Below, piece by piece: positions 8,537-18,150 of a DNA stretch of 64,000 nucleotides. The position numbers were made by a program, and so were the translations under genes. A model generated the notes under the pieces. The model had not been told where the DNA came from, ran no database searches, and saw only the letters and a program-made list of their open reading frames with translations. This DNA is from Actinomycetes bacterium (GTDB lineage: Bacteria > Actinomycetota > Actinomycetes > Mycobacteriales > Mycobacteriaceae): contig JAEYMI010000071.1 of assembly GCA_023461275.1 (NCBI GenBank), positions 1 to 64,000 on the forward strand, in the 5' to 3' direction. Numbering within the stretch: position 1 is the first letter of the stretch; each line of letters starts with the position of its first letter.

Positions 8537-9970
8537 GTGTACAGCAGTCAGGAAGAACTACTCGAGGGCATCAAGAAAGAGGGTGTCGAGTACGTCGACA
8601 TCCGCTTCTGTGACCTGCCCGGTGTCATGCAGCACTTCTCGATCCCGGCTTCGGCCTTCGACGAGAGTGTCTTCGAAGAGGGCCTCGCGTTCGACGGATC
8701 GTCGGTGCGCGGCTTCCAGTCGATCGACGAATCCGACATGATGCTGCTGCCCGACCCGGCAACAGCCCGTATCGATCCGTTCCGCAAGGCCAAGACGATG
8801 AACATCAGTTTCTTCGTCCACGACCCGTTCACCCGCGAGGCCTACAGCCGCGACCCGCGCAACGTCGCTCGTAAGGCCGAGGACTACCTCGCGTCCACCG
8901 GCATCGCCGACACCTGCTTCTTCGGCGCCGAGGCCGAGTTCTACATCTTTGACTCGGTGTCCTTCGGCTCGGAGATGAACGGAACGTTCTACGAGATCGA
9001 GTCGGAGTCGGGCTGGTGGAACACCGCCTCGCCGACCGATCCCGACGGCAGCCCGAACCTCGGCTACAAGGTGCGTCCGAAGGGCGGCTACTTCCCCGTG
9101 GCCCCGTACGACCACTACGTCGACCTGCGCGACGAGATGTCGACCAACCTGACCAACGCCGGTTTCATCCTCGAGCGCGGTCACCACGAGGTCGGTACCG
9201 GCGGTCAGGCCGAGATCAACTACAAGTTCAACACGCTGCTGCACGCGGCCGACGATGTGCTGCTGTTCAAGTACATCATCAAGAACACCGCTTTCCAGAA
9301 CGGCAAGACGGTCACGTTTATGCCCAAGCCGCTGTTTGGTGACAACGGTTCGGGTATGCACGCCCACCAGTCGCTGTGGAAGGACGGCAAGCCGCTGTTC
9401 CACGACGAGGCCGGCTACGCGGGCCTGTCGGATCTGGCGCGCTACTACATCGGCGGCATCCTGCACCACGCGCCGTCGCTGCTGGCGTTCACCAACCCGA
9501 CGGTGAACTCCTACAAGCGCCTGGTCCCCGGCTACGAGGCCCCGATCAACCTGGTCTACAGCCAGCGCAACCGCAGCGCCTGCGTGCGTATCCCGATCAC
9601 CGGCAACAACCCGAAGGCCAAGCGCCTGGAGTTCCGTTGCCCGGACAGCTCGGGCAACCCGTACCTGGCGTTCGCGGCAATGATGATGGCCGGCCTGGAT
9701 GGCATCAAGAACAAGATCGAGCCGCACGAGCCCGTCGACAAGGACCTCTACGAGCTCCCGCCGGAGGAGGCCAAGGGCATCCCGCAGGCCCCGACGTCGC
9801 TGTCGGCCGTCATCGACAAGCTCGAAGAGGATCACGATTACCTCACCGCCGGTGGCGTTTTCACCGAGGACCTGATCGAGACCTGGATCGCGCTGAAGCG
9901 CGAGAACGAGATCGAGCCGGTGCAGATCCGTCCGCACCCGTACGAGTTCGCGCTCTACTACGACGTGTGA
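8537..9970 (+). CDS. glnA: Glutamine synthetase type I (main nitrogen-assimilating enzyme)
   Basis: A 477-residue glutamine synthetase that makes glutamine from glutamate, ammonia and ATP as a dodecamer. Features include FDGSS, GAEAEFYIFD, NGSGMHAHQSLW, the NRSACVRIP loop and the adenylylation Tyr405 within KDLYELPPEE. The last marks a GS-I-beta enzyme controlled by GlnE, which is encoded on the opposite strand nearby. The start is GTG at 8537 with GAAGGAG about 10 bases upstream. A GlnR-type box lies upstream and a strong hairpin terminator follows. Confidence 0.98.
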   Translation: MYSSQEELLEGIKKEGVEYVDIRFCDLPGVMQHFSIPASAFDESVFEEGLAFDGSSVRGFQSIDESDMMLLPDPATARIDPFRKAKTMNISFFVHDPFTREAYSRDPRNVARKAEDYLASTGIADTCFFGAEAEFYIFDSVSFGSEMNGTFYEIESESGWWNTASPTDPDGSPNLGYKVRPKGGYFPVAPYDHYVDLRDEMSTNLTNAGFILERGHHEVGTGGQAEINYKFNTLLHAADDVLLFKYIIKNTAFQNGKTVTFMPKPLFGDNGSGMHAHQSLWKDGKPLFHDEAGYAGLSDLARYYIGGILHHAPSLLAFTNPTVNSYKRLVPGYEAPINLVYSQRNRSACVRIPITGNNPKAKRLEFRCPDSSGNPYLAFAAMMMAGLDGIKNKIEPHEPVDKDLYELPPEEAKGIPQAPTSLSAVIDKLEEDHDYLTAGGVFTEDLIETWIALKRENEIEPVQIRPHPYEFALYYDV

Positions 9971-10014
9971 TCTGGAAGATCTAGGGGCTTACCGTCCCGC
10001 TCAGTAGTCGCGAG

Positions 10015-10078
10015 AACGACTCCTGGCCTGCGTATACGTTTCGACGTATGCACAACGCCAGGGGTCGTTTTCGTTTTC
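10015..10078 (+). terminator. Rho-independent terminator after glnA1
   Basis: A 13-bp stem, AACGACTCCTGGC (10015-10027) with GCCAGGGGTCGTT (10057-10069), has one G-T pair. It encloses a second small hairpin of alternating CGTATACG/CGTATG and is followed by TTTTCGTTTTC. It separates glnA1 from the convergent TPR gene and may serve both strands. Confidence 0.8.
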
Positions 10079-10083
10079 GATGA

Positions 10084-10590
10084 CTACCGCCCGGCGTCGT
10101 CGTCCAGCGACCTCAGGTAGTCGGCGTTGCCGCGAATGGCGGCCTCGTATCGCGCGATGTCGGTTCCGTCCGCATCGGCGATCACATCCAGGAGCTCCCC
10201 GACCGCCGACGCGTGTTTGTCGGCGGCGAAGAGAGTGATCGCCCGGAATACCCGCAGGGCCGGCGACTCCGGGAATTCCTCACACGCACGATCGAACACC
10301 CGCAGGGATTCGTCGTAGCGCTCAAGATTGCGCAATGTGCTGCCGTACTGCAGCAAGCAGCGCCGCAACCGGTCACCGCCGAGTCCGGCGTCCAACGCCC
10401 GAAGGTAATAGACCTCAGCCGTATCTCCCTGTCCCGCAGTGTCATACGATCCGCCCAACTCATACAGAACAGCCGGATGACCCGGATACCGATCCAACAG
10501 ATCGGTGAAGTACGCGATCGTCGGGGCCATGTTGTCGCGGTCGCGATTGTCGAATCCCTCCGCTATCGCGGCTTCGAGTGCCGAATCCAT
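10084..10590 (-). CDS. Tetratricopeptide-repeat protein
   Basis: A 168-residue helical protein with at least three TPR-like units: around residues 40-65 (PAVLYELGGSYDTAGQGD), 70-100 (YDESLRVFDRACEEFPESP) and a degenerate one after that. The 'YxxSLxVFDxAxxEFPxxxAL' pattern is typical of small actinobacterial TPR proteins. No signal peptide or catalytic domain. It converges on glnA1. Likely a cytosolic protein-protein adaptor; partner unknown. Confidence 0.75.
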   Translation of the reverse strand: MDSALEAAIAEGFDNRDRDNMAPTIAYFTDLLDRYPGHPAVLYELGGSYDTAGQGDTAEVYYLRALDAGLGGDRLRRCLLQYGSTLRNLERYDESLRVFDRACEEFPESPALRVFRAITLFAADKHASAVGELLDVIADADGTDIARYEAAIRGNADYLRSLDDDAGR

Positions 10591-10689
10591 AGGGGAATTG
10601 TTTCAGAAGAGATCAGTATGAGTCGCTTCACAACTTCACCCGAATGTGTCCTTGTACCCTGCTGGTTTTGACCACTCGAAGGTATCCTT

Positions 10690-10881
10690 TTGTACATGCA
10701 GAGGACACGTATTGTTGAGGACTTAGCCCCCGGAGATCGCATCAGCATCGATGGAATCACCGCGGTTGTACGGGTCCAAAAGCCGCATGGCGACAAACAA
10801 CGACTCGTCGAATTCGCGCACGCGTCCGACAACCGCAGCGAGATGGTCCTGGCCGCCGGGACGCGCGTCGACGTTCTCTGA
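10690..10881 (+). CDS. Small hypothetical protein
   Basis: A 63-residue acidic/basic mixed protein (EDLAPGDRISIDGITAVVRVQ...) that looks like one small beta-barrel, with no recognised family. The start may be TTG at 10690, with GAAGG seven bases upstream, or ATG at 10696. It is divergent from the TPR gene with about 100 bases between. Its reading frame keeps high GC at third positions, which supports real coding. Confidence 0.5.
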   Translation: MYMQRTRIVEDLAPGDRISIDGITAVVRVQKPHGDKQRLVEFAHASDNRSEMVLAAGTRVDVL

Positions 10882-10930
10882 CGACAGCCGTTCTCTGGCG
10901 AACAGCCGTTCCCCTTCCCGAAACCGCCGG

Positions 10931-11563
10931 TCAGTTCAGCTCGGCGAACAGCTTCTCGTTCAGGTCGAACGCCGCGACCGACTCGTCGAGTAGGCGCTGC
11001 ACCGAGTCGGCGTCGAGCGCGAGTGCATCGAGGCGTGTGCGGTAGTCATCCTTGTATCGCTTGAGTTTGTCGATGCCGTCGAAGGCGTAGAAGCTCAATG
11101 CGTCGTCGCCGATGCCGTAGTGCAATTTCATCCGGCTACGGATCACCTGACCGCCACTGAGGTCACCGAGGTAGCGCGTGTAGTGGTGCGACACCCACCG
11201 CACCGGATCGGTCCGGGTTGACGCGATCGCGTCGACGTAGAGTCGGGTCGCGGGCAACGGGACGAGTGCGTCAACATCGGCACCGAGAACCACCAGATCA
11301 GACCTCAGACGATCGGTGCGTCGAAGTCTCTCGTCGGCCACCGCCCGGGCCACCTCGTTTTCGGCCAGCTCGTCGCCGACGTTCTCGATTGCGCGGTAGA
11401 CGAAGTACAGCTGCTCGGTCAGTCGCCGGTAGCTCGCGACATCGAGCCGACCGGACAGCAGATCGTCGACGAAGGTCGCCGACTCGGCGCGCTGATGTGC
11501 CGCCGCGGTGGCGGCGCGCAGCGCGTCGGACAACTGCGGTGTGGCCTCGGAAGTGGTGGTCAT
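10931..11563 (-). CDS. hmuO: Heme oxygenase (biliverdin-producing)
   Basis: A 210-residue soluble heme oxygenase that opens heme to biliverdin, CO and iron. The proximal heme ligand is His23 in AAHQRAE. The distal-helix motif YLGDLSGGQ, which bends over the heme, is intact, as is the SHHYTRYLGD lead-in. Length fits bacterial HmuO (about 215). Its ATG overlaps the stop of the upstream EEP-family gene by 4 bases, putting it at the end of a glnE-EEP-hmuO unit rather than next to heme uptake genes. No DtxR-type box was seen. Confidence 0.93.
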   Translation of the reverse strand: MTTTSEATPQLSDALRAATAAAHQRAESATFVDDLLSGRLDVASYRRLTEQLYFVYRAIENVGDELAENEVARAVADERLRRTDRLRSDLVVLGADVDALVPLPATRLYVDAIASTRTDPVRWVSHHYTRYLGDLSGGQVIRSRMKLHYGIGDDALSFYAFDGIDKLKRYKDDYRTRLDALALDADSVQRLLDESVAAFDLNEKLFAELN

Positions 11564-12513
11564 GATGCCACCAGTGATACCACCAGACCGCGATGGTCGG
11601 AACCCGGGATGTAGAACGTGGTGGACGAGTCGGCGACGAACCCACGGCTGATCAGATGGTCGATACCCATCAGCGGATGGTTACGGGTCTTATCGGTCGG
11701 CCAGCTCGGCGAGAATCCGGCGCCGGCCTGATCGGTCGCGTCGAGGAAACCATTCTGAAGCAGCGCCCGGTATTGGACCTGGTCCCAGGTGCCGTTGAAA
11801 TCTCCGACGGCGATGACCCTCCCCCGAGGCAAAGCATGCAGATGGTTTTTCAGGAGATCGATCTCCCGTAGCCATACGCCGGTGTGACCGGGTGTCGGTG
11901 CGCCCGGATGAATGGCGACGACCTGTGTGTCAGCCGCACCGGGAAGATCGGTACGGGCTTTGAGGTTGTGCAGCACCGTCGTCGGATCCACCTCTTGGGT
12001 GTCGGTGAGGGGCCGCGTGCTGAACAGTGCGGAGCCGCCTGCCAACGGCATCGGAATGGCGTACGAGTAGGGCATGTGCCGGGCGATCGCGCTGGCGCGC
12101 ACCCTGGCCAGCGCCTCCGGTGTCACCTCTTGGAGCGACAACAGGTCCGCGTCGGCGTCGACGACGTGCCGTGCCACCACGTCGACGTCGGCCTGCCCGT
12201 AGAGCAGGTTCGCCGAGACCACCGTGAAACGCTCTCCGGCAGGCGCGGTTTGCGCACGCCATAACGGAATCTGCGTGTAGCACAACGCCATTGTGACCAC
12301 CACCGCCACCGCGAGTACCACCCAGTGCCGCAGTACCGCGAACACCACGACCGCGGCCACCCCGGCGATCACCGCGAACGGCACCAGTGCCGTCGCGTAG
12401 AGGCTCGTCTGTCCGCGACTCGGGTTGTAGTGCAGCCAGATCGCCACCGCGGTCGCCGCGAGCGCCAGCCATCCCAGCCCAGCGAGGATGAAGCGCAAAA
12501 TCCGCCAGATCAC
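11560..12513 (-). CDS. Membrane-anchored endonuclease/exonuclease/phosphatase family protein
   Basis: A 317-residue protein. Three hydrophobic spans fill about residues 1-90. The EEP fold then runs from SANLLYGQADVD through LLSLQEVTPE (metal Glu), VAIHPGAPTPGH, VIAVGDFNGTWD (Asp/Asn) and GSDHRGLVVSL (catalytic Asp-His). It is probably an outward-facing phosphodiesterase or phosphatase; substrate unknown. The GTG at 12513 overlaps the glnE stop (GTGA), and the stop overlaps hmuO (ATGA). Frame upstream of 12513 is a shadow inside glnE. Confidence 0.88.
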   Translation of the reverse strand: MIWRILRFILAGLGWLALAATAVAIWLHYNPSRGQTSLYATALVPFAVIAGVAAVVVFAVLRHWVVLAVAVVVTMALCYTQIPLWRAQTAPAGERFTVVSANLLYGQADVDVVARHVVDADADLLSLQEVTPEALARVRASAIARHMPYSYAIPMPLAGGSALFSTRPLTDTQEVDPTTVLHNLKARTDLPGAADTQVVAIHPGAPTPGHTGVWLREIDLLKNHLHALPRGRVIAVGDFNGTWDQVQYRALLQNGFLDATDQAGAGFSPSWPTDKTRNHPLMGIDHLISRGFVADSSTTFYIPGSDHRGLVVSLVAS

Positions 12514-15500
12514 GCCCCGAACACCTTGAGCACCACCGACTTTGCCCGTCGGGTCACGCGCAGGTAGTTCTCCAGGAACTCCGCTGCCTGATCCTCTGGC
12601 CATCCGGCGGCGTAGGCAACAGCACGCAACTGCTTTCCCGGCATCGGAAGTTGGTCGACGGGCTTGCCGCGCACCAGGACCAGGGCGTTGCGCGCCTTGG
12701 TTGCGGTGAGCCAGGCATCCTTGAGCAACGCGACGTCGTTCTCGCCCAACAGTTCTGCCGCTCCGATGGCGTCCAACGACTGCAACGTCGAGGTGTTGTG
12801 CAACGACTGGAACCGATGCGCATAGCGCAGCTGCATGAGTTGCACGGTCCACTCGACGTCGGCCAGGCCACCTCGGCCGAGCTTGGTGTGAGTGGCCGGA
12901 TCGGCTCCGCGCGGGAGGCGCTCGGCGTCGACGCGGGCCTTGATCCGGCGGATTTCCTGAACGGCTTCCTTCGACACACCGCCCTCCGGATAGCGAATCC
13001 GATCGGCCATGTGCAGGAAGTCGATTCCCAGAGCGTCGTCGCCGGCGACCTGGTGGGCACGAAGAAGCGCCTGGATCTCCCACGGCTGCGCCCACTGGTC
13101 GTAGTAGGCGGCGTAGGCGGCCAACGTTCGCACCACCGGCCCGTTACGACCTTCCGGCCGCAGACCGGTATCCACCTCGAGCGGCGGATCGGCACTCGGC
13201 GAGCCGAGCATGGAACGCAGGCGTTCGGCGACGGTCTGCGACCAACGGACCGCCTGGGCCTCGTCGGCATCGGGATTCGGCTGGCAGACGAACAGCACAT
13301 CGGCATCCGAGCCGTAGCCGAGTTCGCCGCCGCCGAGTCGGCCCATGCCGATGACCGCGATGCGCGCCGGTGCCGGTTCACCGCGTTCCCGCTCGAACTC
13401 GTCGATGACAACGGCCAGCGCGGCATTGATCACCGCCGCCCACACACTGGACAACGCTCGGCAGACCTCCGGTACCGACAGCATGCCGAGGATGTCGGCC
13501 GAGGCGACTCGCGCCAACTCGGCCCGACGGTGCGACCGTGCCGCCGCGACAGCACGTTTGAGGTCGGGCTGCCGAACGGTCGACGCGATCAACCCCTTCG
13601 CGACGTCCTCGGGGCGAACCTCGCAGAGTTTCGGCCCGTTGGCACCATCGGAGTAGAGGTGAATCACTTCGGGCGAACGCATCAGCAGATCCGCGATGAA
13701 CTCCGACGTGCCGAGGACTTTCATCAGACGTTCGGCGACGACGCCGTCGTCGCGCAGCAATCGGATGAACCACTCCTCGCCGACCATCTCCTCGCAGAGG
13801 CGTCGATAGTTCAGCAGGCCCGCATCCGGGTCGGGAGTACGCCCGATCCATTCCAGCAGCGATGGCAGGATGAGCAGCTGGATCTGACCTCGCCTGCCCA
13901 CGGCCGAGGCCAGTGCACGGATATGGCTCAGCGCGCGTTCGGGTTTGGCGTATCCGAGGGCGGCCAAGCGACGCTCGGCCGACTTGTCGGTCAGGGTGAG
14001 TTCGGTCTTGTCGAACCGTGTCGCAGCTTCCAGCAGCGGCCGGTAGAACAGCTTCTCGTGGAGTCGCCGGACTCGCTTGCTCTGCCGTCGGATCTCTTCG
14101 CGCAGCATGTCTGTCGAGCTGCTGTCGCCATCGGGACGGATGTGCGCGGCGCGGGCCAGCCAGCGCATGTTCTGTTCGTCGTCGAACGCCGGCAACAGGT
14201 GTGTCCGGCTCAACCGTTGGAGCTGCAGTCGATGTTCGAGCAGCCGCAGGAATTGGTACGAGGCGTTGAGGTTGGCGCCGTCGTCGCGACCCACGTAGCC
14301 GCCGGCGGTCAACGCCGACAACGCATCCACCGTGGCCTGCACCCTCAGCGACTCGTCGATCCGGCCGTGCACCATCTGCAGCAACTGCACCGCGAACTCG
14401 ACGTCGCGCAGGCTTCCGCTACCGAGCTTCAGGTTGCGGGCACGCAGTTCCTCGGGCACCAGGGATTCGACGCGGCGACGCATCGCCTGCACCTCGGGAA
14501 CGAAGTCCTCGCGTTCGGCGGCCTCCCACACCATCGGGTTGACCGCGTCGACGTAGGACTGGGCGAGTTGCATGTCGCCGGTCATCGCGCGCGCCTTGAG
14601 CAGCGCTTGGAACTCCCAGGTCTTGGCCCATCGCTTGTAGTACGCCAGATGCGAGTCGAGCGTCCGGGTCAGCGCGCCGGCCTTGCCCTCCGGCCGCAGC
14701 GCGGCGTCGACCTCGAAGAAGGCCAGCGATCCCACTCGCATCATTTCCCCGGCGATGCGGGCGGCGGTGCCGTCGGCGGGGTCGCTGACGAAGATGACGT
14801 CGACGTCGCTGACGTAATTCAGTTCGCGCGCACCGCATTTGCCCATCGCGACGACGCCGAGCCGGACGGTCAGCGGCTTGGTACCGCAGACTTCGCCGAT
14901 CGCGACCGCCAACGCCGCGGTCAGCGCGGCGTCGGCGAGGTCGGCCAGGTACCGTCCCACCTCCGGAAACCACATCACCGGTTCGTCCTCGACGGTCGAA
15001 GCGAGATCGTGGGCGGCAAGCTGCATGATCAGGTTGCGGTAGGCGGCCCGCAACGCCACGACGGACTTCGGTCCGGTCAGTGCGGCCCGGTAGAGCTTGT
15101 TGCCCTTCTCGATCTCGCCGGGTTCGGCAACCGCATCCACCGACGCGAGCATGCGCCGGTTGGCCTCGTCGATGTCGGGCAGGTCTTCGAGGAGCAGCCG
15201 CCAGGTGGACGGCTCGGCGACCAGATGATCGCCGAGCGCATCGGATGCCCCCAGCACGGAGAACAACCGGCCCCGCAGCGAGGTATTGTCGCGGATCTGG
15301 GCGTCGAGCTCATCCCATCCGTCGACGCCGAGTTCGGCCCGCAGTCGCACAAGGGCCCGCAGCGCGAGATCAGGATCGGGTGCCCGGGACAGCGACCACA
15401 GGACATTGACGGATGCGGAGTTGTTCCATCCCAGGTCGTCGAGGGCAGACGGCGCGGTGGCGTCGAACAAACCCAGGCGCCCCGCGCTGGGGACCGCGCC

Positions 15501-15521
15501 CCGTCCACGAAGTGTTGTCAC
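12510..15521 (-). CDS. glnE: Bifunctional glutamine synthetase adenylyltransferase/deadenylase
   Basis: A 1003-residue GlnE that adds and removes AMP on the Tyr of GlnA1 according to nitrogen status. Two nucleotidyltransferase halves are visible: an N-terminal one with GARELNYVSDVDVIFVSD and a C-terminal one with GGGELGYGSDADVLFV. Each is followed by a helical domain with a YxxRWAxxWExQALLxAR-type motif. Full length for the actinobacterial family. It lies on the strand opposite glnA1 and is downstream of glnA2. The very long open frame on the other strand is a GC artefact. Confidence 0.97.
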   Translation of the reverse strand: MTTLRGRGAVPSAGRLGLFDATAPSALDDLGWNNSASVNVLWSLSRAPDPDLALRALVRLRAELGVDGWDELDAQIRDNTSLRGRLFSVLGASDALGDHLVAEPSTWRLLLEDLPDIDEANRRMLASVDAVAEPGEIEKGNKLYRAALTGPKSVVALRAAYRNLIMQLAAHDLASTVEDEPVMWFPEVGRYLADLADAALTAALAVAIGEVCGTKPLTVRLGVVAMGKCGARELNYVSDVDVIFVSDPADGTAARIAGEMMRVGSLAFFEVDAALRPEGKAGALTRTLDSHLAYYKRWAKTWEFQALLKARAMTGDMQLAQSYVDAVNPMVWEAAEREDFVPEVQAMRRRVESLVPEELRARNLKLGSGSLRDVEFAVQLLQMVHGRIDESLRVQATVDALSALTAGGYVGRDDGANLNASYQFLRLLEHRLQLQRLSRTHLLPAFDDEQNMRWLARAAHIRPDGDSSSTDMLREEIRRQSKRVRRLHEKLFYRPLLEAATRFDKTELTLTDKSAERRLAALGYAKPERALSHIRALASAVGRRGQIQLLILPSLLEWIGRTPDPDAGLLNYRRLCEEMVGEEWFIRLLRDDGVVAERLMKVLGTSEFIADLLMRSPEVIHLYSDGANGPKLCEVRPEDVAKGLIASTVRQPDLKRAVAAARSHRRAELARVASADILGMLSVPEVCRALSSVWAAVINAALAVVIDEFERERGEPAPARIAVIGMGRLGGGELGYGSDADVLFVCQPNPDADEAQAVRWSQTVAERLRSMLGSPSADPPLEVDTGLRPEGRNGPVVRTLAAYAAYYDQWAQPWEIQALLRAHQVAGDDALGIDFLHMADRIRYPEGGVSKEAVQEIRRIKARVDAERLPRGADPATHTKLGRGGLADVEWTVQLMQLRYAHRFQSLHNTSTLQSLDAIGAAELLGENDVALLKDAWLTATKARNALVLVRGKPVDQLPMPGKQLRAVAYAAGWPEDQAAEFLENYLRVTRRAKSVVLKVFGA

Positions 15522-15608
15522 ACCACGAAGGTAGCGGGCCGAGAACGACGGGTCGCCAAGACGTCCCCTTTTACCACTTCACCGACTCTTGTGCAGGGCG
15601 AGCGAAAC

Positions 15609-16949
15609 CTACAGCGGCAGGTAGTTCTTCAGCTCGAATGGCGTGACCAGGCTGCGGTAGTTGTTCCACTCGGTCCACTTGTTGCGCAGGAAGTAGTCGA
15701 ACACGTGCTCACCGAGAGCCTCGGCAACGAGCTCGGATTGCTCCATCTGCTCGAGCGCCTCGGCGAGGCTGCCCGGAAGCTCCCGATACCCCATCGCCCG
15801 ACGCTCGGCGGGTGTGAGCGCCCAGACGTCGTCCTCGGCCTCGTCGGGCAGCTCGTACTCCTCGGAGATGCCCTTCAGGCCGGCGGCCAACAGCACCGCG
15901 AAGGTCAGATACGGGTTGCAGGCAGAGTCGGGACTGCGTACCTCGACCCGACGCGACGACGCCTTGTTCGGCGTGTACAGCGGCAACCGGACCAGCGCCG
16001 AACGGTTCGCGCCACCCCAGGTGGCCGCGGTCGGTGCCTCTCCCCCGTGGATGAGGCGCTTGTAGCTGTTCACCCACTGGTTGGTGACGGCGCTGATTTC
16101 GCTGGCGTGGTGCAGGATTCCCGCGATGAAGTGCTTGCCCGTGGCGGAGAGCTGCATCGGATCGTCAGGATTGTGGAAGGCGTTGGCGTCGCCTTCGAAC
16201 AGGCTCATGTGCGTGTGCATCGCCGAACCCGGGTGCTCGCTGAACGGCTTGGGCATGAACGTCGCCCAGGTGCCCTCCCCGATCGCCACCTCCTTGATGA
16301 CGTAGCGGAAGGTCATCACGTTGTCGGCCATCGACAGGGCGTCGGCGTAGCGCAGATCGATCTCCTGCTGGCCGGGCGCACCTTCGTGGTGGGAGAACTC
16401 CACCGAGATCCCCATCGACTCCAGGGCCTCGATGGCATGTCGCCGGAAGTTGGGGGCGGAGTCGTGCACAGCCTGATCGAAGTAGCCGCCGGAGTCAGCC
16501 GGGACCGGCACCGAGCCGTCGAGTGTTGCCTCCTTCAGGAGGAAGAACTCGATCTCGGGGTGTACGTAGCAACTGAACCCCAGGTCGGCGGCCTTGTTCA
16601 GTTGTCGACGCAACACGTGGCGCGAGTCGGCCCAGCTCGGCGTGCCGTCGGGCATGGCGATGTCGCAGAACATCCGCGCCGAGTGGTGTCGTCCGGTCGA
16701 CGTGGTCCATGGCAGGATCTGGAACGTCGACGGATCGGGTTTGGCGACGGTGTCGGCCTCGGACACGCGCGAGAAACCCTCGATCGCCGAACCGTCGAAA
16801 CCAATACCTTCGGCGAAGGCACCCTCGAGTTCGGCAGGCGCGATCGCCACGGATTTGAGGTAGCCGAGGACATCGGTGAACCACAGCCGGACGAATCGGA
16901 TGTCGCGCTCTTCGAGGGTCCGCAGCACGAATTCCTTTTGGCGATCCAT
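15609..16949 (-). CDS. glnA2: Glutamine synthetase GlnA2
   Basis: A 446-residue type I-alpha-like glutamine synthetase, shorter than glnA1. It has FDGSAIEGF, the HPEIEFFLL Glu segment, HTHMSLF, NRSALVRLPLY and the C-terminal NYLPL end. The adenylylation Tyr motif is absent, as in GlnA2 of M. tuberculosis. It is followed by glnE 87 bases downstream on the same strand. The two secreted esterase genes that separate glnA2 and panB in M. tuberculosis are missing here. No clear ribosome site precedes the ATG at 16949. Confidence 0.95.
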   Translation of the reverse strand: MDRQKEFVLRTLEERDIRFVRLWFTDVLGYLKSVAIAPAELEGAFAEGIGFDGSAIEGFSRVSEADTVAKPDPSTFQILPWTTSTGRHHSARMFCDIAMPDGTPSWADSRHVLRRQLNKAADLGFSCYVHPEIEFFLLKEATLDGSVPVPADSGGYFDQAVHDSAPNFRRHAIEALESMGISVEFSHHEGAPGQQEIDLRYADALSMADNVMTFRYVIKEVAIGEGTWATFMPKPFSEHPGSAMHTHMSLFEGDANAFHNPDDPMQLSATGKHFIAGILHHASEISAVTNQWVNSYKRLIHGGEAPTAATWGGANRSALVRLPLYTPNKASSRRVEVRSPDSACNPYLTFAVLLAAGLKGISEEYELPDEAEDDVWALTPAERRAMGYRELPGSLAEALEQMEQSELVAEALGEHVFDYFLRNKWTEWNNYRSLVTPFELKNYLPL

Positions 16950-17204
16950 GTCCCGGACATTAGAAGCGGCCTGTTAAATCCGTGTTACAACCACAATTCA
17001 AACTCGACATGCTGGGCATATGCCGAAGCAATCTCACGATATGAGACTGGTTTGGCTCCTTCATGAGACCCCGCAGCGCCGCGCCGCATGTGACTAACGG
17101 CACAGGTCAACGCCTGCCGCGGCCCCAACCCCGGTGCCACAATGGACGTGTCCAACCCACCCGGGTACCTGCAGAGCAGGACTCGAGGCAGAAAAGAGAC
17201 AACG

Positions 17205-18086
17205 ATGTCCGAATCGACTGTGCCCAATTCAAAGATGTCCGATTCAACCGTGTCGCCCTATGGCGCCTCCGCCCCTGCTGCGACAGCTCCGCGTCGCACG
17301 ACCCGCGTGCACCATCTCGCGCAGATGAAGGCCGAGGGTGAGAAGTGGTCGATGCTGACCGCATACGACTACTCGACCGCCCGCATCTTCGATGACGCCG
17401 GAATCCCGGTGCTGCTCGTCGGCGACTCGGCCGCCAACGTCGTCTACGGCTACGACACCACCATCCCGGTCACCATCGACGAGCTCATCCCGCTGGTCCG
17501 CGCGGTCGTCCGGGGCGCACCGCATGCCCTCGTGGTGGCCGACCTGCCGTTCGGAAGCTACGAGGCCGGACCGCAGCAGGCTCTGGAAACCGCGGTGCGG
17601 TTCTTCAAAGAGACCGGGTGCCACGCGGTGAAGCTGGAGGGTGGCGAGCGCGTCGCCGACCAGATCGCCACGCTCAGCGCTGCCGGCATCCCGGTGATGG
17701 CGCACATCGGCTTCACCCCACAGAGCGTCAACGGGCTCGGCGGATTCCGGGTGCAGGGCCGCGGCGACGGCGCCGATCAGACCATCGCCGACGCGATCGC
17801 CGTCCAAGAGGCCGGTGCGTTCGCAGTCGTCATGGAGATGGTGCCCGCCGAACTCGCCGCCCAGATCACCCGCAAGCTCACCATCCCGACCGTCGGGATC
17901 GGTGCGGGCAACGAGACCGACGCGCAGGTGTTGGTCTGGCAGGACATGGCCGGGTTCACCCACGGCAAGACCGCCAAGTTCGTCAAGCGCTTCGCCGATG
18001 TGGGCACCGATCTGCGCAACGCCGCGGCCCAGTACGCCGACGAGGTACGTCGCGGAGTGTTCCCCGGACCTGAGCACAGCTACTGA
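17205..18086 (+). CDS. panB: 3-methyl-2-oxobutanoate hydroxymethyltransferase
   Basis: A 293-residue TIM-barrel enzyme. It transfers a hydroxymethyl group from methylene-tetrahydrofolate to ketoisovalerate, the first step to pantothenate and CoA. Visible features: MLTAYDYSTARIFDDAGIPVLLVGDS (metal Asp), VADLPFGSYE, KLEGG, PVMAHIGFTPQ and VGIGAG. A 30-residue Ser/Thr-rich N-terminal extension precedes the domain. ATG at 17205 is chosen over an in-frame ATG at 17142 because of the upstream AAGAGA. panC/panD are not adjacent. Confidence 0.96.
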   Translation: MSESTVPNSKMSDSTVSPYGASAPAATAPRRTTRVHHLAQMKAEGEKWSMLTAYDYSTARIFDDAGIPVLLVGDSAANVVYGYDTTIPVTIDELIPLVRAVVRGAPHALVVADLPFGSYEAGPQQALETAVRFFKETGCHAVKLEGGERVADQIATLSAAGIPVMAHIGFTPQSVNGLGGFRVQGRGDGADQTIADAIAVQEAGAFAVVMEMVPAELAAQITRKLTIPTVGIGAGNETDAQVLVWQDMAGFTHGKTAKFVKRFADVGTDLRNAAAQYADEVRRGVFPGPEHSY

Positions 18087-18150
18087 GGCGTCCGCGGTTA
18101 CTGTGCCGTCCGCGGTCCCGGCTCGGCCTTCGGTTGCATAGGGTTAGGGC

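Noticed and set aside
8558..9937. A 459-codon antisense frame inside glnA1
   Set aside because: Shadow of a highly conserved gene, low-complexity composition.
12651..17066. A 1471-codon open frame on the plus strand
   Set aside because: It lies antisense to glnE and glnA2, both clear full-length genes; the frame is open because of third-position GC bias. The product has no domain and is Arg/Gln/His-rich.
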